DNA from: Chryseobacterium lathyri
Lineage (GTDB): Bacteria > Bacteroidota > Bacteroidia > Flavobacteriales > Weeksellaceae
Direction of reading: 5' to 3'
Length of the DNA stretch: 64,000 bases
Assembly: GCF_030812195.1 (NCBI RefSeq)
Contig: NZ_JAUSSF010000001.1
Location: 2,170,001 to 2,234,000, forward strand
Each line of letters opens with the position of its first letter. The stretch's first letter is position 1. Shown here piece after piece: positions 33,788 to 41,340 of the stretch. The notes under the pieces are model-generated. The model was not told the origin of the DNA and made no database searches. It worked only from the letters and a program-made list of their open reading frames with translations. A program made the position numbers and the translations under genes.

Positions 33788-34876
33788 TTATTCTACCACC
33801 ACTTTTTTAGCCTTTGGTTTTTGGGCCGGCTGCTGTGTGGTATTTGCACCCGTTGTCGACTTATTCCCTGAAGTATTTGCAGTGGATTTAGGTTTTTCTG
33901 TTACCGTTCCTGATGTCTTGGTTCCGGTAGTTGTACCGGTTTTGGCAGGTTCTGTCTTTACCGGTTCAGGTTTAGGAGTTTCTTTTTTGGGTACAGGCAC
34001 TGCTGCAGGTGGATCATAGCGTGGTTCCGGATAACTTGGAACTTCATCATAATGTACCGGAGGCAGCGATGTATCTACCTTCATACGGTAAATAGAGTTC
34101 AGCTGCTCTACTTTAGCTCTAAGCTCGGCTGGCGTTCGCTTACTTGCCCAAAGGTCAATCTGCATTCCTTGATCTCTTACATCTCCGGAAGCAGGGTCCT
34201 GATAATAGATAATGTCAGACTCATCCTTACTTCCATCTTCGTGCTCCACAAGACCTACTTCAAATAAACTTTTTGCAATAACAGCTTTGGCTTCTTTTAC
34301 GGAAAGACCTACCACACTAGGAATTGAGATATTTCTCATAGGGCCGGAGCCTACTACAACATCAATCACGGAGAATCTCGGAAGACGTGATCCCGGATTG
34401 ACTGCATTACCTTTATATAATACTCTTAAAAGAGCATCTTTCTGAATACTTGGTTCATAGATGGTATCGCCGATCTTAAGACCCACCTGATCCAGTCTCT
34501 GGAAAGCCAGTCCTGAATATTTATTGATCACATCCGGAATGGTAATAGGAGCCCATGTTCTGGGATTAACTACAATTCTTACCAGCGATCCCGGTTTTAC
34601 ACGAGAACTTGATAGAGGATGCATTTTTAAAACCTGGAAAGGCTTATATTTGGGATTGTACTCGGCACTGTCTACTTCATATTCCAGTCCGGTATCCTCT
34701 AATATTTTTACGGCATCATAAACCGATTTATTTATAACATTGGGTACAGGAATTTCCTGACCGTGATTGGTATGGTATTCCAGCCAGCGGAAAGTAAGCC
34801 ACACCAACCCCACAAAAACACCGATGGCGACTACTAAATTCAGTAAAACTTTCCAATTGAAAAGTGATTTAAGCAT
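33788..34876 (-). CDS. PASTA-domain membrane protein without kinase domain
   Basis: This is a 362-residue protein with one N-terminal membrane helix (VLLNLVVAIGVFVGLVWLTF). Three PASTA repeats follow at about 40-108 (IPVPNVINKSVYDAVKILED), 110-180 (ITIPDVINKYSGLAFQRL) and 183-250 (ISIPSVVGLSVKEAKAVI). A tail of about 110 residues is rich in Pro, Lys and Thr (PKPEPVKTEPAKT) and likely spans or contacts the wall. PASTA domains bind muropeptides or wall precursors and usually sit on Ser/Thr kinases or penicillin-binding proteins; none is fused here. The gene is divergent from ddl and upstream of rluD, so a wall-related role is plausible. Confidence 0.9.
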   Translation of the reverse strand: MLKSLFNWKVLLNLVVAIGVFVGLVWLTFRWLEYHTNHGQEIPVPNVINKSVYDAVKILEDTGLEYEVDSAEYNPKYKPFQVLKMHPLSSSRVKPGSLVRIVVNPRTWAPITIPDVINKYSGLAFQRLDQVGLKIGDTIYEPSIQKDALLRVLYKGNAVNPGSRLPRFSVIDVVVGSGPMRNISIPSVVGLSVKEAKAVIAKSLFEVGLVEHEDGSKDESDIIYYQDPASGDVRDQGMQIDLWASKRTPAELRAKVEQLNSIYRMKVDTSLPPVHYDEVPSYPEPRYDPPAAVPVPKKETPKPEPVKTEPAKTGTTTGTKTSGTVTEKPKSTANTSGNKSTTGANTTQQPAQKPKAKKVVVE

Positions 34877-34980
34877 ACTTAAAAATACTTTAATTATAAC
34901 GGCAAATATAGCTAATAATTTTAAATCTGCTTTTATTTAACACAATTCATTTCAATTTTAAAATTTCTGAATTTCCCTTA

Positions 34981-35007
34981 TTGCATTACATAAAATGATT
35001 AAATTTG
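34981..35007 (+). promoter_or_regulatory. Promoter of ddl
   Basis: TTG at 34981-34983 and TAAATTTG at 35000-35007 are separated by 16 bp, close to the usual spacing. The -7 box lies downstream of the first possible ATG (34995), which argues that translation starts at 35025 or 35031 instead. Confidence 0.55.
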
Positions 35008-35030
35008 CCTTAATTGATACTATAATGGTT

Positions 35031-36014
35031 ATGAGCAAAAAAAGTGTTGCCGTTGTCATGGGAGGCTATTCAGATGAATATGTGGTTTCCTTAAAAAGCG
35101 GTCAGTTGATCTATGATTCTCTGGACAGAAATCTATATGATGTATATAAAGTGGTTATCCTTAAAGATGAATGGTATTTTTTAGGGGAAAATGATCAAAA
35201 ATATGAAATCAATCGCGGAGATTTTTCAGTCACATTAGATAACAATGAAAAGCTGAAATTCGATGTCTGTTTCAACATTATCCACGGAACTCCGGGCGAA
35301 AACGGAATTCTTCAGGCTTATTGGGATGCCATCGGACAGAAATACACCGGTTGTGATTTCTATCAAAGCGCTTTGACCTTCAATAAAAAAGATACATTAG
35401 CTGTATTGTCAAAATATGGCATTCCTTCTGCCAAAAGCATTTACTTAAGAAAAGGAGAAGACATCAATACAGACGAAATCGTTGAAAGTCTTGGTCTTCC
35501 GGTTTTCGTTAAGCCCAACCAGTCCGGATCATCTCTGGGAATTTCAAAAGTAAAGGAAAAGTCAGAATTAATTGCTGCGACAGAAATTGCGTTCAAAGAG
35601 GATGATGAAATTCTTATTGAAAGCTTCCTCGACGGAATGGAAGTTTCTGTAGGCGTCATAGATTTCAAAGGTGAAACCATTGTTTTAGGGATCACCGAAA
35701 TTGTACCTACCAATGAATTTTTTGATTATGAAGCTAAATATGAAGGAGCTTCAGAAGAAATTACCCCGGCAAGAATTGACGATGCAACCAAAATCAGAGT
35801 GGAGGAAATTTCAAAAAGAGCTTACAATTCCCTTGGCATGAGCGGTTTTTCAAGAAGTGAATTCATCCTTATGGACGGTATTCCTTATATGCTTGAAATG
35901 AATACCAATCCGGGATTCTCCCCTGCCAGCATTCTTCCGCAACAGGCAAAAATCTATGGAATATCCATCGCAGATCTTTGTGGAAACGAAGTAGAAAAAG
36001 CATTGAATAAATAA
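35031..36014 (+). CDS. ddl: D-alanine--D-alanine ligase
   Basis: This ATP-grasp enzyme makes D-Ala-D-Ala for peptidoglycan. The N-terminal KSVAVVMGGYSDEY motif, GTPGENGILQAYWD, the ATP-binding KPNQSGSSLGISK and the C-terminal metal and substrate motif EMNTNPGFSPASILPQQA are all present. The length from 35031 is 327 residues. ATGs at 34995 and 35025 are also in frame, but a promoter-like box overlaps the first of these. It is divergent from the PASTA gene and followed by coaD after a palindromic spacer. Confidence 0.95.
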   Translation: MSKKSVAVVMGGYSDEYVVSLKSGQLIYDSLDRNLYDVYKVVILKDEWYFLGENDQKYEINRGDFSVTLDNNEKLKFDVCFNIIHGTPGENGILQAYWDAIGQKYTGCDFYQSALTFNKKDTLAVLSKYGIPSAKSIYLRKGEDINTDEIVESLGLPVFVKPNQSGSSLGISKVKEKSELIAATEIAFKEDDEILIESFLDGMEVSVGVIDFKGETIVLGITEIVPTNEFFDYEAKYEGASEEITPARIDDATKIRVEEISKRAYNSLGMSGFSRSEFILMDGIPYMLEMNTNPGFSPASILPQQAKIYGISIADLCGNEVEKALNK

Positions 36015-36151
36015 TAGAAGTTATAAACTAGAGGTTACATGTTAGTGAATGGAAGTTTGAAGACAGGAAATATGGGTAACAGTACACTAAAACCCGAAAC
36101 TCACAACCTCCCAGTAACTCGCAACACGTAACTCATCATAACACGTAAAAC
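36015..36151. repeat. Degenerate palindromic spacer D between ddl and coaD
   Basis: The left arm carries AGAGGTTACATGTTAGTGA-type words. The right arm ends in CAACACGTAACTCATCATAACACG; its reverse complement contains GAGTTACGTGTTGCGAG, resembling the left arm. The centre is near GGGTAACAGTACACTAAAACCC, itself a small palindrome. There is no ORF. Confidence 0.55.
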
Positions 36152-36616
36152 ATGAAAATTGCTGTTTTCCCCGGATCCTTTGATCCTATTACCCTGGGAC
36201 ATTATGATATTATTGAAAGAGCGGCTCCGCTTTTTGACAAACTGATTATTGCAATCGGACAGAATTCCCAGAAAAAATACATGTTTCCCCTGGAAAAAAG
36301 AATGGAATTTATTCAAAATTCCGTCGCCGAATTTCCCAATGTGGAAGTTGACTTTTTTGAAGGCTTAACGGTAGACTACTGCTTTGAAAAGGATGCACAA
36401 TACATTCTCAGAGGCTTAAGAAATCCCGCCGATTTTGAATTTGAGAAAGCCATTGCTCATACGAACAGAACCTTAGCCCATAAAAAGCTGGAAACCGTAT
36501 TTTTACTAACCTCATCAGGAAAGTCTTTCATCAGCAGCAGCATCGTAAGGGAGATCATCAACCATAACGGAGAATATGAGTTATTGGTTCCGGAAGCCGT
36601 TAGGGTACAACGATAA
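36152..36616 (+). CDS. coaD: Pantetheine-phosphate adenylyltransferase
   Basis: This enzyme transfers AMP from ATP to 4'-phosphopantetheine, the penultimate step of coenzyme A synthesis. The nucleotidyltransferase motif FPGSFDPITLGHYDII (TxGH) is at the N-terminus, RGLRNPADFEFE in the middle and SSGKSFISSSIVREI near the end, as in all CoaD. At 154 residues it has the family length. A palindromic element follows the stop immediately. Confidence 0.96.
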   Translation: MKIAVFPGSFDPITLGHYDIIERAAPLFDKLIIAIGQNSQKKYMFPLEKRMEFIQNSVAEFPNVEVDFFEGLTVDYCFEKDAQYILRGLRNPADFEFEKAIAHTNRTLAHKKLETVFLLTSSGKSFISSSIVREIINHNGEYELLVPEAVRVQR

Positions 36617-36880
36617 GTAAGGAATAATAGGTGATGAGTAATTGGGGAAATATAGATTACAGTCAAATTTTTCCATTCTTGTGATTAGATCTCTTTCATT
36701 ATTACCTTATTCAGATGATGTTTTGGTCATAAGAAAGCAAATTATAAGGTCTTCTACTTCAGCAGCAAATTACAGAGCTGTTTCAAGAGCAAGATCTGAA
36801 AAGGAAAAGTTTAGATTATCGCAGCCTTAAATGGCATAATTTTTATTATTCATTGCCCATTACCTATTACTCTATAAATT
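36617..36880. repeat. Palindromic element E, arms flanking a four-helix-bundle gene remnant
   Basis: The left arm (36621-36643, GGAATAATAGGTGATGAGTA...) and right arm (36851-36873) are complementary at 18 of 23 positions, with three further G-T pairs. The roughly 205-nt loop between them encodes the decayed remnant of an intervening-sequence (four-helix-bundle) protein. Long stems closed around such an ORF are the known layout of 23S rRNA intervening sequences, but this copy lies between coaD and a channel gene. Confidence 0.6.
36642..36830 (+). pseudogene. Remnant of a four-helix-bundle (23S rRNA intervening sequence) protein gene
   Basis: The 62-codon frame has only a TTG start, inside the left arm of the palindromic element. 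It preserves part of the family: VIRSLSLLPYSDDVLVIRKQ and then IIRSSTSAANYRAVSRARS. The family motif is normally one residue longer here (STS-x-x-ANYRA), and the protein ends after KEKFRLSQP, whereas intact members are 115-130 residues with two more helices. I read it as a truncated, non-functional copy; a very short live gene cannot be excluded. Confidence 0.6.
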
Positions 36881-37513
36881 ATGCACGAACAGTTCAATTT
36901 TGCCATAGAGGTGCTCGGAACTATTTCCTTTGCGATGTCGGGAAGTTTTGCAGCGATGCAGAAACGCCTTGATCCGTTCGGGGTACTGATTATTGCATTC
37001 GTCACTTCTGTGGGCGGAGGAACTGTAAGAGACCTCCTGCTGGATATTCCTGTTTTCTGGATGCATGATCTTTTAACGTGCGCGCTGATTTTGGGAACAA
37101 GTATTTTTGCCATGATCTTCAAATCTATTGAAAAGAATTTCAAAGTAACCTTATTTATTTTTGACAGCTTCGGGCTGGGATTATTTACCATTATCGGAGT
37201 TCAGAAAGGATTAAATGCAAACATACATCCCTTAATATGTATTGCGCTTGGGACCATAACCGGCTGCTTCGGAGGGATCATACGGGATATTCTCCTCAAC
37301 AGGATTCCACTGATCTTCAGGAAAGAGATCTATGCTACAGCATGTATCGTCGGAGGGTCTGCATTTCTGCTGCTGACCAAGTTTGTCCCGCTTTCCTATA
37401 CATTTATACAGATATTCACCATTATCCTCATTGTTGCGATCAGAACACTTGCCGTCAAATACCAATGGCAGATTCCTAAGTTTTATGGCTATGATCAGAA
37501 TTCTGAGATGTGA
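36881..37513 (+). CDS. TRIC/UPF0126-family cation channel protein
   Basis: This is a 210-residue inner-membrane protein with about seven helices arranged as two homologous halves, each marked by a glycine-rich motif: VGGGTVRDLLL in the first and FGGIIRDILL in the second. This is the UPF0126 (YadS) family, structurally related to animal trimeric intracellular cation channels that conduct potassium; the cargo in bacteria is less certain. The start is the ATG right after the right arm of the palindromic element. A convergent terminator follows. Confidence 0.88.
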   Translation: MHEQFNFAIEVLGTISFAMSGSFAAMQKRLDPFGVLIIAFVTSVGGGTVRDLLLDIPVFWMHDLLTCALILGTSIFAMIFKSIEKNFKVTLFIFDSFGLGLFTIIGVQKGLNANIHPLICIALGTITGCFGGIIRDILLNRIPLIFRKEIYATACIVGGSAFLLLTKFVPLSYTFIQIFTIILIVAIRTLAVKYQWQIPKFYGYDQNSEM

Positions 37514-37537
37514 TGTTCTTTTTAACAGAATACCATA

Positions 37538-37567
37538 AAAAAAGCACCTGAGTTCCGGTGCTTTTTT
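37538..37567. terminator. Shared terminator between the TRIC gene and the membrane protein gene
   Basis: A 9-bp stem (AAAAGCACC with GGTGCTTTT) around an 8-nt loop has A and T runs on either side, and lies between the convergent stops at 37513 and 37585. Confidence 0.85.
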
Positions 37568-37584
37568 AGTTTTGTATATTGTCC

Positions 37585-38154
37585 TTAGAAGAATTTTCCT
37601 CTCTGTCTCATATTTGGGTTGTGCATGTGTTTCTGCATAGAAGGCATTTTAAGCTGGTCTTTCATCATCTTAATCTGATCCGTCATCATTCCTGCAGTGT
37701 CTAACCTTTTAGCCTCATCCAGAAGCTTCTGCCCTTCCTGTTTTCTTCCTTTAGAAATAGCTGCAGCTGCAAGGTTCAATGTTGCCATCGCTCTGTCGTG
37801 TTTCATATTCAGACCATATTCCAAAGCTTTTTTCATTAAAGGCTCAACCTTTGCAGGATGCTCCTGAGCCTGGGTAAGTCCCTGTAAATAGTGAAAATAT
37901 CCATATTGGGATTTATGAAGCTGCGCCTGATAATTCGTGATGCCATTTAACCATTGCGCGGCTTTTTCCATATTCTGTTTTCTCAGCTGCCAGAAAGCAA
38001 GGAGAATATATTCATTCTTGATGAAAAGTATAATAGGCAGTGCTGCAAGAAGGAATACTACAATCCCCCAGCCCAGACTTCTTGTGAAAATCATCATATA
38101 AAGTCCTAAAAGGATAAGAACTGCTGCAATTACAATTTTTATGTACTTATTCAT
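37585..38154 (-). CDS. Small membrane protein with helical-repeat (TPR-like) region
   Basis: This 189-residue protein is not firmly recognised. Two N-terminal membrane helices (IVIAAVLILLGLYMMIF and WGIVVFLLAALPIILFI) are followed by a cytoplasmic all-helical part with TPR-like pairs (AAQWLNGITNYQAQLHKSQ, VEPLMKKALEYGLNMKHD, AMATLNLAAAAISKGRK). The C-terminus is rich in Met, Gln and His (LKMPSMQKHMHNPNMRQ). It lies downstream of the DHFR gene on the same strand, with a palindromic half-element between. Function is unknown. Confidence 0.75.
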   Translation of the reverse strand: MNKYIKIVIAAVLILLGLYMMIFTRSLGWGIVVFLLAALPIILFIKNEYILLAFWQLRKQNMEKAAQWLNGITNYQAQLHKSQYGYFHYLQGLTQAQEHPAKVEPLMKKALEYGLNMKHDRAMATLNLAAAAISKGRKQEGQKLLDEAKRLDTAGMMTDQIKMMKDQLKMPSMQKHMHNPNMRQRGKFF

Positions 38155-38229
38155 TGTTCAATTTTAGAAGTGCAAAGATAGAAAATTTACAGGTTAGAAG
38201 CTAGAGGTAAAAAGTTAGAATTTTCATAA
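38155..38229. repeat. Half of a degenerate palindromic element (F)
   Basis: The words AGGTTAGAAGCTAGAGG and AAAAAGTTAGAA resemble one arm of the palindromic spacers. No complementary arm is visible, so this may be a truncated copy. Confidence 0.4.
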
Positions 38230-38724
38230 CTATTCACTCTTGATCCGTTCAAAGGTTTGAAAGCAAAAATCATATTGATTCTTTTCATCCTTTTCATGAC
38301 AGATTTCCTCAGTTTTTTTCCAGATTTTCGGATTGATCTTTGGAAAGAATGTATCAGCCTCAAGATCAGCCTTCACCAAAGTGACCTCCAGTTTATCAAC
38401 CACTTCCATCGTTTGCTCATAAATATTTCCACCACCAATAATGAAAATGTCTTCATCAATCTTTTTGGCGAATTTTACCGCTTCTTTAATGCTTCCTACA
38501 ATCAGGATTCCTTCTTCAAACCAGTTTTTCTTTCTCGAAATTACAATATTGGTACGGTTAGGCAGGGGTTTTCCTATACTTTCAAAGGTTTTTCTTCCCA
38601 TGATAACCGGATGTCCGGAAGTTATATCTTTAAAGTGTTTCAGGTCTTTAGGAAGATGCCACAGCAGTTTATTTTCAAAACCGATCTCGTTTTTCTCTCC
38701 CATGGCCACCACTATTGTTGTCAT
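38230..38724 (-). CDS. folA: Dihydrofolate reductase
   Basis: This NADPH-dependent enzyme makes tetrahydrofolate and is the target of trimethoprim. The 164-residue protein starts TTIVVAMGEKNEIGFENKLLWHLPKDLKHF and continues with MGRKTFESIGKPLPNR and the IIGGGNIYEQTM loop, all standard DHFR motifs including the active-site acidic position after the LPKD segment. Its promoter region is shared with the divergent lemA gene. Confidence 0.96.
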   Translation of the reverse strand: MTTIVVAMGEKNEIGFENKLLWHLPKDLKHFKDITSGHPVIMGRKTFESIGKPLPNRTNIVISRKKNWFEEGILIVGSIKEAVKFAKKIDEDIFIIGGGNIYEQTMEVVDKLEVTLVKADLEADTFFPKINPKIWKKTEEICHEKDEKNQYDFCFQTFERIKSE

Positions 38725-38739
38725 TCTAATAATTTTTTA

Positions 38740-38767
38740 CAAAATTAGCACATAATTTGTATATTTG
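38740..38767. promoter_or_regulatory. Back-to-back -7 boxes for folA and lemA
   Basis: TAATTTTG on the minus strand (38740-38747) points at folA, and TATATTTG on the plus strand (38760-38767) points at lemA. Both match TAnnTTTG; no ideally spaced TTG was found for either. Confidence 0.45.
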
Positions 38768-38797
38768 ATTAGCACAAAAAATTAAAAAAAATAAACT

Positions 38798-39403
38798 ATG
38801 AAAAATAAAGGCTGCCTTAGCGCAGGAACTATCGGTATTGCACTGCTTATCATTGTAGGTGTAATATTCTTCTGGGGGAAAAACGGATATAATAATTTTG
38901 TTTCAAAAGAACAGAACGTGAATTCCAAATGGTCTAATATAGAAACTGTCTATCAGAAAAGGGCCAATCTTATTCCAAATCTGGAAAGAACTGTTAAATC
39001 GTATTCGAAATTTGAGCAGGAAACATTGACCAAAGTGGTTGAAGCACGCTCCAAAGCAACTTCCATCAACATCGATCCTACGAATATGACAGAAGCTGAT
39101 ATGGCAAAATTCCAGGCAGCGCAGGGAGAATTATCCGGAGCATTAAGCAGATTAATGGCTGTAGTTGAATCTTATCCGAATTTAAAAGCGGACCAGCAGT
39201 ACATCAATTTCCAGAGAGAATTTACGGCGATAGAAAACAGCATCAGAACCGAAACGGTTTATTATAATGATGCAGCCAAAGATTACAACACAACAATCAA
39301 AACGTTCCCGAATAATATTCTGGCGAATTTTACAAACTTTAAAGAAAAACCTTTCTTCAAGGCTGAAGCCGGTGCAGAAAAAGCACCAGAAGTATTTAAA
39401 TAA
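38798..39403 (+). CDS. LemA family protein
   Basis: This is a 201-residue protein with one N-terminal membrane helix (GIALLIIVGVIFFWG) followed by the LemA fold: an all-helical outer part with the family start YNNFVSKEQNVNSKWSNIETVYQKR and LIPNLERTVKSY. LemA proteins are widespread but of unknown biochemical role. Its last base is the first base of the next gene (TAATG), and the two following genes both carry TPM domains, a grouping repeatedly seen in bacteria. Confidence 0.92.
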   Translation: MKNKGCLSAGTIGIALLIIVGVIFFWGKNGYNNFVSKEQNVNSKWSNIETVYQKRANLIPNLERTVKSYSKFEQETLTKVVEARSKATSINIDPTNMTEADMAKFQAAQGELSGALSRLMAVVESYPNLKADQQYINFQREFTAIENSIRTETVYYNDAAKDYNTTIKTFPNNILANFTNFKEKPFFKAEAGAEKAPEVFK

Positions 39404-39831
39404 TGAGCCGTTTTCTGACAAATCAGCAAATTACTTCCCTTGTGGAAGCGATACAGTCAGCAGAAGATCATTCTACAGGCGAGATCAGGGTACACATTGA
39501 CTCGAACACGGAAACTGAAAATGCACAGACCGCATTTGAGGTTTTCAAAGAACTCTGTATGAATAAAACTGCTGATAGAAACGCTGTGCTTTTTCATGTC
39601 AATTTCGAACAGAAATATCTGACCATCATTGGTGACATCGGAATCCATGCTAAAGTGCATCAGTCATATTGGGATCACCTGCACGACTATATCACTGCTG
39701 AATTTGCCAAAAGAAATTATTATAAAGCTTTAAAAAGCGCCATCCTGGAAACCGGTCTTGAATTAAAAAAATATTTTCCTGTGGAAGGAAAAAACCCCAA
39801 TCAGCTGTCTAATGAAATTACGTTCTCTTAA
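39403..39831 (+). CDS. TPM-domain protein (cytosolic, short)
   Basis: This is a 142-residue protein without signal peptide. It carries a TPM domain (TLP18.3/Psb32/MOLO-1): SAEDHSTGEIRVHID, then a strand pair (AVLFHVNFEQKYLTIIGDIG) and the helix HDYITAEFAKRNYYKAL. TPM domains bind metals or have weak phosphatase activity in plants; the role in bacteria is not settled. It overlaps lemA by one base and the next gene by 20 bases, so the three are translated as a unit. Confidence 0.85.
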   Translation: MSRFLTNQQITSLVEAIQSAEDHSTGEIRVHIDSNTETENAQTAFEVFKELCMNKTADRNAVLFHVNFEQKYLTIIGDIGIHAKVHQSYWDHLHDYITAEFAKRNYYKALKSAILETGLELKKYFPVEGKNPNQLSNEITFS

Positions 39832-40624
39832 ACTGGTATTTTCATTCATACTCTTCTGCTTTTACACTGTTGTATCAGCACAATACACGATTCCACCAAA
39901 ACCGGCGGTTCTGTACCCTGTGTTTGACGAGGCAGGCCTGCTCACACAGCAGCAAAAAGACGAACTGAACAATAAGCTGATCAAATTTGCAGATTCTACT
40001 TCCACGGAAATCGAAGTGGTCATTATCCCTTCTACTAAAGGAGAAGACGTGAACTTTCTGGCAACCATGTTCGGAGAAAAATGGGGAATCGGAAAAAAAG
40101 GCGTAGATAACGGCGTTGTTTTCCTGATCGCTACAGAAGACAGAACCATGTCCATCCAACAGGGCAGAGCTGTAGAACAGTACCTTACCGCTTCTGTTGC
40201 AGGACAGATCCTTGATTATATTGTCACTCCCAATTTCAGACAGGGACAATGGTATGACGGCATCAACCGTGGAACCTCAGCAATCATGGAGGCTGTTCAG
40301 GGAAAGTTCAAGCCTATGGAAACCTCAGCGCCTTCAGGTAATGGGAGTGCTTTTAAAATCCTTATTATTGCATTTGTCATCTTTATCATTCTCGCTTTTA
40401 TCTTCGGAGGTAGGGGCGGCGGACGTGGTGGCGGCAATAATGATGACGATGATGTAATCATTACCAGAAGAGGACGCAGAAACTATCCCGGTGGATTCTT
40501 CCCATTCCCTGGCAGCTTCGGAGGAGGCGGTTTTGGCGGTGGAAGTTCCGGAGGAGGAGGAGGATTCGGCGGCTTTGGTGGCGGAGGAAGCTTCGGCGGA
40601 GGCGGTGCTTCAGGCGGATGGTAA
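39812..40624 (+). CDS. TPM-domain membrane protein with glycine-rich tail
   Basis: This is a 270-residue protein with a signal peptide ending VVSAQ. The periplasmic TPM domain (about 28-165) has FDEAGLLTQQQKDELNNKL, STEIEVVIIPSTKGEDV and WGIGKKGVDNGVVFLIA. A membrane helix follows (FKILIIAFVIFIILAFIF, about 182-200), then a cytoplasmic tail of about 65 residues in which roughly half are glycine (FGGGGFGGGSSGGGG). Such tails are typical of YgcG-like TPM proteins and end in SGGW here. It starts 20 bp inside the previous gene. Confidence 0.9.
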   Translation: MKLRSLKLVFSFILFCFYTVVSAQYTIPPKPAVLYPVFDEAGLLTQQQKDELNNKLIKFADSTSTEIEVVIIPSTKGEDVNFLATMFGEKWGIGKKGVDNGVVFLIATEDRTMSIQQGRAVEQYLTASVAGQILDYIVTPNFRQGQWYDGINRGTSAIMEAVQGKFKPMETSAPSGNGSAFKILIIAFVIFIILAFIFGGRGGGRGGGNNDDDDVIITRRGRRNYPGGFFPFPGSFGGGGFGGGSSGGGGGFGGFGGGGSFGGGGASGGW

Positions 40625-40650
40625 TTTTAAAAGATAGCAAAATTCAATAT

Positions 40651-40677
40651 AATCGGGCCGAGCGCCCGATTTTTTAT
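40651..40677 (+). terminator. Terminator of the lemA-TPM operon
   Basis: An 8-bp stem (AATCGGGC with GCCCGATT) around a 5-nt loop is followed by six Ts, 26 bp after the stop. Confidence 0.9.
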
Positions 40678-40815
40678 TTAATAATTCAAAAACAAGTCAT
40701 TTCTTTGTTTTATTTTAATGCTAAATTCAAATTTTCGTATTAAAAAATTAACAAAACCATCCAAAACTCGTTTTTTATTCAATATTTTTTCATTATATTT
40801 ACTGAAAACAGGTTT

Positions 40816-41337
40816 ATGAAAAAGACGCTGGTAGTTTTTGCACATCCCTATTTAGAGCACTCCAATTCCAATGTGGAGCTTATCAATTTCTATGTCCGCC
40901 ACCAGCACTTTACCCTCAGAGACCTTTACGAAGAATATCCGGATTTTCATATTGCAGCATTCAGGGAGAGGAAAAGATTAAAAAACTATGACCGTTTTAT
41001 TTTCCAGTTCCCGCTGATATGGTTCGGAATGCCTCCTTTATTAAGATTATGGATTGATGAAGTTTTTGACAGGGATTGGCTCAAGGAAGGAGAAACCAAT
41101 CCGTTGGAAGGCAAAGAGATCTACATTCTGATAACGACCGGAGGAAAGGAAAGATCATTCAGTAAAAATGGAACGTATCAGTATACCGTGGAAGAACTGG
41201 TCAGCGGGTTGATTGTATCCTTAAAGGTTTTCAAAGCCGACATCAAACACATTAAGATTGTTTATGAGGCCAATAAACTGAGCAAAAAAGACATTATTTT
41301 ACATAAAAAAGAATTTGCAGAACTACTCAATCAATAA
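40816..41337 (+). CDS. KefF/MdaB-like NAD(P)H oxidoreductase (flavodoxin fold)
   Basis: This 173-residue protein matches the flavodoxin-2 group: VVFAHPYLEHSNSN for FMN binding, FQFPLIWFGMPPLLRLWIDEVF and the LITTGGKERSF loop. In E. coli, KefF is the ancillary subunit that activates the KefC potassium efflux system. Here a KefC-like antiporter gene starts only 3 bp downstream, which supports the same partnership. The residues give no direct evidence for the electron acceptor. Confidence 0.88.
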   Translation: MKKTLVVFAHPYLEHSNSNVELINFYVRHQHFTLRDLYEEYPDFHIAAFRERKRLKNYDRFIFQFPLIWFGMPPLLRLWIDEVFDRDWLKEGETNPLEGKEIYILITTGGKERSFSKNGTYQYTVEELVSGLIVSLKVFKADIKHIKIVYEANKLSKKDIILHKKEFAELLNQ

Positions 41338-41340
41338 TAT

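Noticed and set aside
36642-36830. A functional small gene
   Set aside because: The family fragment is too short, starts with TTG inside the hairpin arm and lacks the last two helices; annotated as a remnant instead.
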